A stretch of DNA of 64,000 bases, taken from positions 32,577 through 96,576 of the forward strand of contig JAHDDK010000002.1 of assembly GCA_020629375.1 (NCBI GenBank). The letters run 5' to 3'. Positions within the stretch are counted from its first letter, which is position 1. The number at the start of each line of letters is the position of its first letter. The translations under genes and the position numbers were made by a program. This DNA comes from Acidimicrobiales bacterium. Its GTDB lineage: Bacteria; Actinomycetota; Acidimicrobiia; Acidimicrobiales; SHLQ01. Positions 1-8,156 of this stretch are shown here, piece after piece. The notes under the pieces are model-generated. The model searched no databases. It worked only from the letters and a program-made list of their open reading frames with translations, and was not told where the DNA came from.

Positions 1-512
1 AGACGACCGGGCTCCGCGTCGGGGTCCGCCGCGTTCTGTGCGAGACCAAAATCGAAAAGCACCGGGTCGGTGCCGTTGCGCAGCAGCACGTTCGACGGCT
101 TGAGGTCGCGATGGACGACCCCACGCTCGTGGCAATGCCCGACGGCATCGCAGAGGGCACGCACGACCGCTACAGCACGGTCGAGCGGCGCGGGCTTGGA
201 AGGCTCGAGCGTGCCGTCCAGAGTCGGGCCGTCGATCCACTCCATTTCGATGAACAAGATGTCGGCGATCGTTCCCATCTTGTGGACCCGAATCACCCCG
301 GGGTGGTCGAGCTGTTCGAGTGCGTCGAACTCGCGTGGCACCGCACGTCGAAAGTCGGCGTTGCCCATTGCGAAGACGGACAGCACCTTCACCGCGACGT
401 CGACGCCATCGGACCGTCGACCGACGTACACGGTCGACGAGGCACCCTTCCCGAGCACATCTCGGATCTCATACGGGCCGAAGTGTCGCCCCACCGTGAT
501 CGACGATCCCAC
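1..512 (-). CDS. Serine/threonine protein kinase, N-terminal part (gene runs off the left edge)
   Basis: About 170 residues of a eukaryotic-type Ser/Thr kinase are present; the C-terminal part lies outside the window. Read from a GTG at 512, it shows the glycine-rich loop (GKGASSTVYVG, near residue 20), the ATP-binding lysine in VAVKVL, the catalytic loop HRDLKPSN near residue 135 and the DFG metal-binding motif just before the edge. Such kinases phosphorylate Ser/Thr of regulatory or envelope proteins; the substrate cannot be predicted here. The start lies 12 nt after the stop of the SGNH-like lipoprotein gene, and an in-frame stop immediately upstream excludes a longer reading frame. The two genes are probably co-transcribed. 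Family assignment is firm; a transmembrane or sensor domain, if any, is not visible. Confidence 0.93.
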   Translation of the reverse strand, partial: MGSSITVGRHFGPYEIRDVLGKGASSTVYVGRRSDGVDVAVKVLSVFAMGNADFRRAVPREFDALEQLDHPGVIRVHKMGTIADILFIEMEWIDGPTLDGTLEPSKPAPLDRAVAVVRALCDAVGHCHERGVVHRDLKPSNVLLRNGTDPVLFDFGLAQNAADPDAEPGR

Positions 513-524
513 CTGACCACGCTC

Positions 525-1868
525 TCAGATCGAAGCCATCGCGTCGACCACCACATCGGCGATCACCTCGTGACCCGCATCGTTGGGATGCACGCAGGTG
601 CGCGACGACACGAACGATTGGTCCGGACCGTCTCCCGAATCGCAGAACGCGTCTTCACCACCCGTGAACCGGTCGACGACGCCTTGCAGGATGCCGAGGC
701 CGTCCCGGAGCGCGTCGGGTCCTGCGGCATTCGGCGCTCGGTGGGCATCGAAGGAGGCGCTGAGCGACACGACTACAAGACGCTCCTCGACCCCCGTTCG
801 AAGACCCGAGAGCGTGTCGGTCAACGTTCGGTCGACCGTGGACCACGACCGTTCCATGGCGCCGGCGAAACAGACGCCTCCGCACTCGTCGATGCCGTTG
901 GGGCGAGTCGCGGTCGGGTTGGGGTCGATGGTCAACACCACGATCGAGTCCGTCGTCATGAGAATCGACTCGACGACTCCAGCCAGCTCGGACGCCACGT
1001 CGCGAACCGACGCCTCGAACGCGTCGCCGTCATCCTGGGAGAACCGGTCGAGCACGGCTTCGGGTCGATGCAGACCGAGGTCGTGGACGCCGACCCCCAC
1101 GAAGACAACCGCCGGATTCGATGTCTGGACGAGATCGATCGCCGTCGTCGGCTCGCCCACGGCATCGCCGGTTGCATCGGTGGGCTGCACCGACGTCTCG
1201 CCGAGGTCGGCCACGACGTGGCCTGCACATCCGAGGTTCCATACCTCTGAGCTGGGCGGCAACGATCCGACAGTGACGAGTGTTGCGACCGCGAGGGTCG
1301 GCCAGGCCCGGTCCTCGGCCCGTTGACAGGGGTCGTCGGCCACGAGGTCAGAGCGGTCGCGACCGACGCCAGCGATGATGTCATCGCCGATGGCGAGGAC
1401 GAGGTCGTCCGACGCGGGATGACGAGCGATGAGGCGAATCGACCGTAGGGCGTCGAGCCCGTCTGGGTCCGTGGCTCGAACCATCACCTCCCACTCGCCT
1501 GCATTGATCGGTGTCCATTCGAAGCCGGTGATCAGACCGCGCGCATTGACGACGGGAGCAAAACCCGGAGGTCCCCCATCCACCCGAACAATGACCGGGT
1601 CGCCGTCGATGTCGGTGGCGATGATCGGTTCTGTCCGAGTTCCGCCGACCTCGACCCGTGCGTCCTCGACGACCCGAAGCTCGGGCGGCCGGTTCGGGAT
1701 CGTGGTCGTCGTCGTTTCGACCGGTTCGCCGTCGGCCAGTGCTTCGGACCCGTTCTGGTCTGATCGAGCACTCGCGTCGGGGTCGCCGACGGGCGTCGCA
1801 TCCGACGAGCAGCCGAGGACGAGGAGAGCGGTGAGCAGTAGCGGGCGGAGTCTCACGACTGCTGACAT
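525..1868 (-). CDS. SGNH/GDSL-hydrolase-like lipoprotein with an Ig/cadherin-like domain; degenerate active site
   Basis: The chosen ATG at 1868 gives a signal peptide ending in a lipobox (LVLGC), so the mature protein is probably lipid-anchored outside the membrane. A short acidic, Thr-rich linker is followed by an Ig/cadherin-like domain (roughly residues 60-145, with ATDIDGDPV and ATDPDGLDA) and an SGNH-hydrolase domain. Block V is intact (CVHPNDAGH near the C-terminus), and a CQRxxxRAWP segment matches the helix seen in actinobacterial secreted SGNH esterases. Block I reads GDDIIAG instead of GDSxxxG, so the nucleophile serine is Asp, and block III reads GVHD instead of GxND. It may be a pseudoenzyme or binding protein. 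A longer frame to 1943 would begin inside nei and lacks a signal sequence. The start overlaps nei by 16 nt, suggesting one transcript. Confidence 0.8.
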   Translation of the reverse strand: MSAVVRLRPLLLTALLVLGCSSDATPVGDPDASARSDQNGSEALADGEPVETTTTTIPNRPPELRVVEDARVEVGGTRTEPIIATDIDGDPVIVRVDGGPPGFAPVVNARGLITGFEWTPINAGEWEVMVRATDPDGLDALRSIRLIARHPASDDLVLAIGDDIIAGVGRDRSDLVADDPCQRAEDRAWPTLAVATLVTVGSLPPSSEVWNLGCAGHVVADLGETSVQPTDATGDAVGEPTTAIDLVQTSNPAVVFVGVGVHDLGLHRPEAVLDRFSQDDGDAFEASVRDVASELAGVVESILMTTDSIVVLTIDPNPTATRPNGIDECGGVCFAGAMERSWSTVDRTLTDTLSGLRTGVEERLVVVSLSASFDAHRAPNAAGPDALRDGLGILQGVVDRFTGGEDAFCDSGDGPDQSFVSSRTCVHPNDAGHEVIADVVVDAMASI

Positions 1869-2617
1869 CTCGGACACCAGTAGGTACTCCGGGCATGTTG
1901 ACCTTGCGCAACCCGCCTGATCGGCGTCCCGCAGCGCCGGCATGGTTTGCCGCGTCGGCCGTACACGGCCAGGCCGCCGGGAACCGTCGTGCGACGGGTC
2001 GTCTCGAGATTGGCGATCAGAAGACGGGCAGCCCGCTCGTACAACGCGGTGACGGTTGGGTCGTCAAGGTCGCCGACGTGCGCGAACGGGTCAACGCGTC
2101 GTGACCACAAGACCTCGGACTTGTAGACGTTGCCGATACCTGCCGCAATGCGCTGATCGAGGAGCACGTCAGCAATCTCGTCGTCGGATCGCGCAATCTG
2201 GCGTGCCCGGCCGACCGCGGAGGCAATGTCGGGGTCTTCGACGCACAAGTCCGGACCGAGATCTGCTCGTCCGGCCCTGCCCGTCGGCGCAGACCGAACC
2301 ACCGGGGCGCTGAAGCACACCGCATCCCACCCGTCGACACCGACCACCAAGCGCGCCCACTCCTCCGGCTTTCGCCATCGATCGCCTTCGGCATACAGAT
2401 GCCACGAACCGGTCATCTTGAGATGGGTCTCGATCGTGAGCCCCCCGGAGAACGCGATCAACAAATGCTTGCCGGCTGCCTCGACCGACTCGACCGTTTC
2501 CCCGAGCCGAGGCCGGTCGCCCACGAGTCGGGGAGCACGGAGCCGACGGAGCTCGCGCCCGGCGAGCGCCGGTCGCAGGCGGTTGGCCGCCCGATGGATC
2601 GTGTCTCCTTCAGGCAT
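1853..2617 (-). CDS. nei: Endonuclease VIII-like DNA glycosylase/AP lyase (Fpg/Nei family)
   Basis: This enzyme excises oxidised pyrimidines and cleaves the resulting abasic site in base excision repair. The start at 2617 places the diagnostic MPEGDTIHR at the N-terminus; after Met removal Pro is the Schiff-base nucleophile and Glu the catalytic acid, and the ExDTI pattern is the Nei rather than the MutM form. The C-terminus has a complete zinc finger (CxxC near residue 225, then WCPRC at the end). About 254 residues is normal for the family. The ATG overlaps the stop of the upstream small membrane protein gene by 8 nt and the 3' end overlaps the lipoprotein gene, so all are probably one transcript. 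Actinobacteria often have several Nei paralogues; which one this is cannot be told. Confidence 0.93.
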   Translation of the reverse strand: MPEGDTIHRAANRLRPALAGRELRRLRAPRLVGDRPRLGETVESVEAAGKHLLIAFSGGLTIETHLKMTGSWHLYAEGDRWRKPEEWARLVVGVDGWDAVCFSAPVVRSAPTGRAGRADLGPDLCVEDPDIASAVGRARQIARSDDEIADVLLDQRIAAGIGNVYKSEVLWSRRVDPFAHVGDLDDPTVTALYERAARLLIANLETTRRTTVPGGLAVYGRRGKPCRRCGTPIRRVAQGQHARSTYWCPRCQQS

Positions 2618-2789
2618 CGTCGTCCGAGGGGTTTCGTTCGGCGAGCACGAAGAAGACAACACCGATCAGCCACGTGATCGAGCTGCCCCAGACCGTGAGG
2701 TCGCCGCTCTGGATGGCGTCGCTCAGAAAGAACAGACCGCTGACGAAGAACAGCATCCATCCGGCGGTGGACCAACGAGCTCGTGACAT
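2610..2789 (-). CDS. Small two-helix membrane protein of unknown function
   Basis: A 59-residue protein starting at the ATG at 2789 (MSRARWSTAGW). It has two predicted transmembrane segments, WMLFFVSGLFFLSDAI and a second one with ITWLIGVVFFVL, and a short acidic C-terminal tail. No known function is recognised. The reading frame stays open upstream, but there it only translates the antisense of the PKD gene's repetitive end, so the internal ATG is preferred. Its stop overlaps the nei start by 8 nt, indicating translational coupling. It may be longer or shorter by a few residues (MRTMSR is an alternative start). Confidence 0.65.
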   Translation of the reverse strand: MSRARWSTAGWMLFFVSGLFFLSDAIQSGDLTVWGSSITWLIGVVFFVLAERNPSDDDA

Positions 2790-2844
2790 GGTCCGCATCC
2801 TGCCAGCGACCCATGCCCGTCCGCATGTCGCGGCCCGATCCGAC

Positions 2845-5800
2845 TCAGGCGCCGTCGGGTTCTTCCGGCTCTTCGGGTTCCTCGGGCTCTTCGGGTTCCT
2901 CGGGCTGTTCCGGCTCTTCCGGCTCTTCCGGCTCTGGGGAAGCAGTGACCGTGATGGTCGTCCGCTGACCATCGGATCCGTTGTCGTCGACGACCGTCAG
3001 CGTCACTCGATAGCGGCGATCCAGATCGGGGAAGACGAGCACGGCTCCCCCAGAGTCCTCGACAACGACTTCGGCCGCCGCCGGAAACACCCATTCGAAC
3101 TCCGCATCCGGAAGCGCGGTCGACGTGTTGACGATTCGAATCGTGCCCGGAGCGTCCGTCTGTTCCCAGGTGAACGAGGCCACCGGCGAGAGGCTGTCGA
3201 TCTCGAACTCGAAGTCGTACTCGGCGGACTCTCCCACTTCGTTGATGGCGACGACAACGCCCTCGTAGCTGCCGTTGCGGTCGAAGGTGAATACCGGGGA
3301 TTTCGTGTCGGTTTGAGAAGACGAAACAGCGCCGGCTACCACCCAACGCCATTCGATCGGTGAACGCTGAGCGGCGCCGGTGAAGGCGATGACCCCATCG
3401 GCATCCGGACCCACCTCGACGTCGATCACCCGGGGTACCCGACCAGCGGCGACACGGTCAGACGTGATCGTGGCCAAGGCCGTCGTTCCGGCGGCGTTCG
3501 TCCCCTCAAGGGTGATGTCATAGCTTCCGGCGGTGTCGAAGATCAGCGTGGTGGTCTCTTGACGAGGCGTTGTGTTGACGATCGCGCCAGGGGCGATCCA
3601 TCGAAAGCTCGTGACGCTGGTCGAACCCGAACCATCGCATCGGAGCCGGAAGCCGACTGCCGTGCACTCGATGTCGACCTTGGGTGGCGCAGCGACCGTC
3701 ACCTGTTGGCGCGCCACCGGCGAGCTTCCGACGGGGTTGCTCGCCACGAGGGTGACGTCGTACGTGCCGGGCTGCGCGTAGGTGTGGTCGGGGCTCCGCT
3801 GGGTCGACGTGTTGCCATCGCCGAAGTCCCACATCCAACGCTCCGGCCCGTTGAACGACGTATCGGTGAACTCGACGGCCAACCCGTTGGCCTCCCAACG
3901 GAAGTTCGCTCCCGGGAGATTGCGAACCGCGATCGTGCGCTGCACCGAGGACGAGCCACCCTCGTTCGACACCGTCAACGAGACGACGTAGTCACCAGGC
4001 TCGGCCCACGAGTGCGCCGGGCTCTTCGACGTCGATGTCGTCCCGTCGCCGAAGTCCCACCGCCACGCCGTCGGTTCGCGGGTGGATTCGTCCACGAAGC
4101 GGACCGCGCTTCCGGGGGTGACCGCCGTCTGATCCGTGGAGAACGACGCAATCGGCGGATCGATCGGCTCGACAACCGTGATCGTCTTCGTGGCCGTGTC
4201 GGTGCCGGCGTCATTCACGGCACGCAACGAGACCGAATACACCCCGGGCTCCGACCACTGCTTGCGGACCGAGGTCCCCCGTTTCGTCGTGCCGTCGCCG
4301 AATCCCCAGATCAGGCGTGTTGGATCGTTCTGCGAGAGGCTCGTGAACGTTGCGATCTCGCCGACGGTCACCTCGAGTCCCGATTGGGTGAACTCGGCGA
4401 TCGGTGGATCGACCGACGGATCGACGGTGACTTCGACGAATGCCGAGTCTGTCCCCGCGTCGTTCGAGACCGTCAGCGTCACGCGATACGAGCCCTTTCG
4501 GGCCCAGGAGTGCTGGACACGATCACCTGTTGCACGCGTGCCGTCGCCGAACTGCCACTCGACCCTCGTCGGATCGTTCGTCGATCGACTGATCAGGCTT
4601 ACCGTTTGCCCATCGACGATCGACGTCGGCAACGGACCAATGACTGCCTCCGGCGGCTCGACGTCGCTGACCACCGTGATGATCGTGCTCGTCGAGGTCG
4701 ATCCCGCATCGTTGGCTGCCGTCAGCGTGACGACGAATCGGCCGACGTCGTCGAACACGTGCTGGACCGTTCCGCCGACCGCCGTTGCCCCATCGCCGAA
4801 GTCCCACGAGAGTGCCGTGATCTCTCCGGTCGACTCGCTCACGAAGGCGACGGATTCTCCCACGCGGATCGTCGACCTCTCGAAGGAGAAGTCCGCCGCA
4901 GGCGGGAGCACCACCGACTCGGCGACGACACTGATCTCGGTCGTCTGAATCGCCTCGCGGCCCTCGCTGTCCCGAATGGTGAGCGATACGACGAAAACCC
5001 CTTCCTCGGACCAACTGTGCTCGACCGTCGGTTCGGTCGCCCCGGCACCATCACCGAAGTCCCACGACCATGCGGTCGGTGCCCCGGCACTGAGATCGCT
5101 GAACTCGACGACCTCGCCGACGGTCACCGTGGAGGCCGACACACCGAAATTCGCGATGAGGTCGTCGGGAGCGACCGTCGTGGTGCTGGACTCGACCGGC
5201 GTGTCCGGGTCGGCGATCTCCCGAGTTGGTTCGGCGACTTCGGTCTCCACGCCAACCACGGAAGGCTCGTCGGCGGGCTCGCCGTCACCAGAAGCACCGT
5301 CGGTATCGTCGGCTTCGGCCGTCTCGCCGTCGCCGGCACCGACCTGATCAGCCGTCGCCGAGAAGACCTGATCGCCCGATTCCCCGAACGTCCGGAGCCC
5401 CGTGTCACCGAACGGGCTGATGTTCTCGTCGCCCTCGTCGTCTGCCGACTGGACCGAGGCGGCGACGATCGTCTCAATCTTTGCGACCGGCGTGATCGAG
5501 GTTCCGTCCAGGACAGCCGCGAAGGGGCCTTGGGGTTCGTTCGCCCACACGAGACCGCCCGCGACCTCGAGCTCGAATGACTCCGCGCCAGGTCCGGCAA
5601 ACGGGCGGCTCTCGACAACCGCGCGGGCATTGAGGTCGATGATCTCAATGCGACCCGTGTCGTAGTCCGGCAGGTACGCGAAGGCTCCGGAAGCAACCGG
5701 CGCACCGAAGTTCCGTCCGAATCCATCGACTCGCACGTCGTAGCAACGCGACCCATCGGGCTCGGCGACCGACAGTACGCCGGCCGTCGCATTGTGCACG

Positions 5801-6579
5801 ATCACCCGATCGACCGGCCCGGCTGACCGTCCAGGGGTCCCTCCCCGCGCACCGGCGGTGAGGCATGCCGTCGGGGCATCTGCACCGGCCGAGACCGGTG
5901 CTGCAGCGAGTCTTGCCCCGTCGACCAGGTAGGCGTCGTCGCCCGCCGCAACCAGCGTCCGTCGCTCCTCGTCGATCGACGAGGCGATCGGCCGCACGGG
6001 CGTCAGGCCGGTCCGGTCGAGCCGGTGCACGGCCTCGTCGCCCTCGAGCCAGGTATAGACGGTCCCGTCCTGGGTCTGCACGACATCGCCCGTGGCGACG
6101 ATGGCGGCCACCATCGACGAGACGCCGGTCTCGGTGTCGTGGACGACAATGCGGTCGTCGGAAACGACATGGATCGACCCGTCCGGATGATCGTTGGCGA
6201 CGAGGCGAACCGATGCGGCGTCGTCGTCGGTCGTGTCCGTCATGTCGACGCGGATTGGATCGCTCGGCACAAGGGTCCGGCCGTCGACGACCGTCAGAAC
6301 CATCGCGTCTCGGTTGAGGACGACGGCACCATCCCGATATGGCATGGCCACGATGTTGTCGCCCGGTTCGGCGACACGAACCCGAGTCGTGATTTCGCCA
6401 TTCGTGCCGTTGACATGAAGAATCTCGCCGCGAAGACCGTGCTCGACCCACGCGTGGGGATCGTCGAACTCGACGCCAGCGGACGCCTCGTCACCCGGCC
6501 GGAAGACCGCGAAGGCAAGCGCGAACGCGATGGCGACGATCGTCGCCAACGTCAGTGTTCGACCACGGGAATCGATCAT
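2845..6579 (-). CDS. Large secreted or membrane-anchored PKD-domain protein with an acidic Glu-Glu-Pro tail
   Basis: A 1244-residue surface protein. The N-terminus (residues 1-25, LTLATIVAIAFALAFAVF) is a signal peptide or anchor. Residues ~40-400 look like a beta-propeller, with repeated blades containing VVDGRTL, DTETGV and DTGRIEIIDLNARAVVE. After an acidic linker come six clear PKD domains (about 480-980) carrying WDFGDG or close variants followed by SWxExGxYxVxLTxxNxxG, then three diverged PKD-like units to about 1210. The protein ends in a run of Glu-Glu-Pro repeats. PKD domains usually mediate protein or carbohydrate binding outside the cell; no enzymatic domain is visible. It stands upstream of the membrane protein-nei-lipoprotein series. 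Binding partner unknown. Confidence 0.85.
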   Translation of the reverse strand: MIDSRGRTLTLATIVAIAFALAFAVFRPGDEASAGVEFDDPHAWVEHGLRGEILHVNGTNGEITTRVRVAEPGDNIVAMPYRDGAVVLNRDAMVLTVVDGRTLVPSDPIRVDMTDTTDDDAASVRLVANDHPDGSIHVVSDDRIVVHDTETGVSSMVAAIVATGDVVQTQDGTVYTWLEGDEAVHRLDRTGLTPVRPIASSIDEERRTLVAAGDDAYLVDGARLAAAPVSAGADAPTACLTAGARGGTPGRSAGPVDRVIVHNATAGVLSVAEPDGSRCYDVRVDGFGRNFGAPVASGAFAYLPDYDTGRIEIIDLNARAVVESRPFAGPGAESFELEVAGGLVWANEPQGPFAAVLDGTSITPVAKIETIVAASVQSADDEGDENISPFGDTGLRTFGESGDQVFSATADQVGAGDGETAEADDTDGASGDGEPADEPSVVGVETEVAEPTREIADPDTPVESSTTTVAPDDLIANFGVSASTVTVGEVVEFSDLSAGAPTAWSWDFGDGAGATEPTVEHSWSEEGVFVVSLTIRDSEGREAIQTTEISVVAESVVLPPAADFSFERSTIRVGESVAFVSESTGEITALSWDFGDGATAVGGTVQHVFDDVGRFVVTLTAANDAGSTSTSTIITVVSDVEPPEAVIGPLPTSIVDGQTVSLISRSTNDPTRVEWQFGDGTRATGDRVQHSWARKGSYRVTLTVSNDAGTDSAFVEVTVDPSVDPPIAEFTQSGLEVTVGEIATFTSLSQNDPTRLIWGFGDGTTKRGTSVRKQWSEPGVYSVSLRAVNDAGTDTATKTITVVEPIDPPIASFSTDQTAVTPGSAVRFVDESTREPTAWRWDFGDGTTSTSKSPAHSWAEPGDYVVSLTVSNEGGSSSVQRTIAVRNLPGANFRWEANGLAVEFTDTSFNGPERWMWDFGDGNTSTQRSPDHTYAQPGTYDVTLVASNPVGSSPVARQQVTVAAPPKVDIECTAVGFRLRCDGSGSTSVTSFRWIAPGAIVNTTPRQETTTLIFDTAGSYDITLEGTNAAGTTALATITSDRVAAGRVPRVIDVEVGPDADGVIAFTGAAQRSPIEWRWVVAGAVSSSQTDTKSPVFTFDRNGSYEGVVVAINEVGESAEYDFEFEIDSLSPVASFTWEQTDAPGTIRIVNTSTALPDAEFEWVFPAAAEVVVEDSGGAVLVFPDLDRRYRVTLTVVDDNGSDGQRTTITVTASPEPEEPEEPEQPEEPEEPEEPEEPEEPDGA
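2856..2938 (-). repeat. Degenerate 9-nt tandem repeat encoding the Glu-Glu-Pro tail
   Basis: Nine copies or so of a 9-nt unit (ggctcttcc / ggttcctcg on the plus strand) encode alternating Glu-Glu-Pro near the C-terminus of the PKD protein. Because the unit length is a multiple of three, copy number can change without breaking the frame. The tail is strongly acidic and probably extended. Confidence 0.85.
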
Positions 6580-6763
6580 CGCGACGGCTTCTCACCACTC
6601 CTCATCAACGAGATGCGAAGAGTACCGCGTTTCTGGCTCACGCAAAGTAGCGAGACGAGCACGGTCCCGCTCGCGCTGTGCATTCGGCGATGCCGTCGTC
6701 TGATGTGGCGGAGATCCCGACGCGTCCGCCACCAGCGACGCCGAGCTGCGACGCTTCGTGGAG

Positions 6764-7492
6764 ATGAGTCGACTTCACGATCTTGACCGATTGCTGGGCC
6801 AGTCCCAACCGGACCTCGCACGTGCTCTGCTCTACGTCTCCGAGGTCGTGACCGGGCGTTCCGACGCAACCGCTGTCGGCCTCGAGATTCTCGACGAGAT
6901 CTCCCGCGAAGCGCCGACCACGATTCCGGATCTCGTCGACCACTGTTTCGTGACCTGTGGCTTCGGGGGCGACATCGACGACTACCACTCGCTCGACAAC
7001 TCCCTCCTCGATCGAGTCCTCGAACGACGGCTTGGCATGCCGATCACGCTCGCCGCCGTCATCATCGCGGTCGGCGCACGAGTCGGCGTCCGCTTGCACG
7101 GTGTCGGCATGCCCGGACACTTCCTCGTCGGCACCGAAGATCCCACCGTACTGATCGACCCGTTCGCCGGCGCCGTCATCGACGAGGCTGGCGCCGCCGC
7201 TCGGTTCCGCCAACTCCACGGACCCGAGGCGTCATTCTCGCGATCCCTACTTCCCCCGGTCGATACACACCTGCTCCTGTGGCGCGTCTGCAACAACCTG
7301 ACCAACACGTTCCTCACCCGCGATCGTGGCGGCATCGACCGACTGCTCGACGTACAGATGGTGGTGGCAACCGACGACCAGCAGCGAGCCCAAATCCGCC
7401 AGCTCGCACAGCTCCGGGCCCGCTGGGACGTCGCTGCTGGCCTCATTGATGACGATAACGAAGCCGCCGCCTACTGGGCGCGGCTGAACTGA
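6764..7492 (+). CDS. SirB1/transglutaminase-like family protein
   Basis: The sequence matches the SirB1-like transglutaminase-core family: an N-terminal helical region, then the conserved LERRLGMPITLAAVIIAVGARVGVRLHGVGMPGHFLVG segment (about residues 85-125; quoted in parts here), where LGMPITL and GVGMPGHFLVG are hallmark motifs, followed by a helical C-terminus. The GxPxHFLV histidine corresponds to the transglutaminase-fold His; the nucleophile Cys is not obvious, as in most SirB1-like members. Role unknown; homologues occur near peptidoglycan or transcription genes but have no settled activity. ATG 6764 and GTG 6758 are both possible starts; GAG-rich sequence lies just upstream. It is divergent from the PKD gene. 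Confidence 0.8.
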   Translation: MSRLHDLDRLLGQSQPDLARALLYVSEVVTGRSDATAVGLEILDEISREAPTTIPDLVDHCFVTCGFGGDIDDYHSLDNSLLDRVLERRLGMPITLAAVIIAVGARVGVRLHGVGMPGHFLVGTEDPTVLIDPFAGAVIDEAGAAARFRQLHGPEASFSRSLLPPVDTHLLLWRVCNNLTNTFLTRDRGGIDRLLDVQMVVATDDQQRAQIRQLAQLRARWDVAAGLIDDDNEAAAYWARLN

Positions 7493-7529
7493 TCCGCCAT
7501 CACGTCCCACTCCTTCCCATACTGATCTC

Positions 7530-8087
7530 GTGGACAGAGATCTGAAACGCTGCCTCGGGCAGATGATGAAGGGCGTACAAGTCGTTGCGGCGACGCACGA
7601 TGGGATGACTCGCGGGTATTGCAGCCACTGGGCCATGCAGGTGTCGTTCGACGAACCCATCATGCTCGTGTCGATCTCGCCCAAACACGACACCCACCCG
7701 CTGCTGGTGGGATCGGGTCGATTCGCAATCTCGAACCTCGCCGGCGATCAAGTCGACGTCGGCCAGTATTTCTCGTACCCCGGCCGCAAGTTCAAACACA
7801 TCGCACCCGAGTATCTGACCACGCAGGACGGATGGCCGATCATCGTCGACTGCATCTCGTGGCTTGGTTGCGAGGTGACCGAGAAGCTCGCAACCGATCT
7901 CGACCACGATCTCTTCCTCGCTCGTGTCGTCGCATTCGGCGAAGGTCGTCTCGGCGAAGACCCACTCCTGTACTCCTCTCGCCACGGGTGGCGGATCGCG
8001 GGCGCAAAGGCTCGCGAGCCCGGTCGATCAATCCGCGACGAGCTACTCGAGCGGCTTGAGCATCACGAGAACACGACAAACGACTGA
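7530..8087 (+). CDS. Flavin reductase-like FMN-binding split-barrel protein
   Basis: A 185-residue protein starting at GTG 7530. It has the flavin-reductase split-barrel pattern: GVQVVAATHDGMTRGYCSHWAMQVSF (first beta-strands and the phosphate-binding segment; quoted in parts: MTRGYCSHW, VSFDEP), ISPKHDTHPLL, and FAISNLAGDQ, followed by LGCEV and LFLARV. These proteins bind FMN and often supply reduced flavin to monooxygenases or reduce small electrophiles. It is only 37 nt after the SirB1-like gene and likely in one transcript with it. Substrate cannot be named. The C-terminal acidic helix is not diagnostic. Confidence 0.8.
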   Translation: MDRDLKRCLGQMMKGVQVVAATHDGMTRGYCSHWAMQVSFDEPIMLVSISPKHDTHPLLVGSGRFAISNLAGDQVDVGQYFSYPGRKFKHIAPEYLTTQDGWPIIVDCISWLGCEVTEKLATDLDHDLFLARVVAFGEGRLGEDPLLYSSRHGWRIAGAKAREPGRSIRDELLERLEHHENTTND

Positions 8088-8156
8088 GCCTCCCCACCCG
8101 AGCTCAGAGGCCAGACGGCCCATCGTCCGATCCGTCGGTCGCACCGATAGACGAAC

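Noticed and set aside
111..1250. Long plus-strand frame opposite the kinase and SGNH genes
   Set aside because: Antisense shadow of the kinase and lipoprotein genes; composition follows their codons and no domain is seen.
3559..5580. 673-residue plus-strand frame opposite the PKD gene
   Set aside because: Arg-rich antisense translation of PKD repeats.
6692..6757. Upstream extension of the SirB1-like gene (residues resembling SDAELRRF)
   Set aside because: No start codon in frame between the upstream stop at 6701 and GTG 6758.
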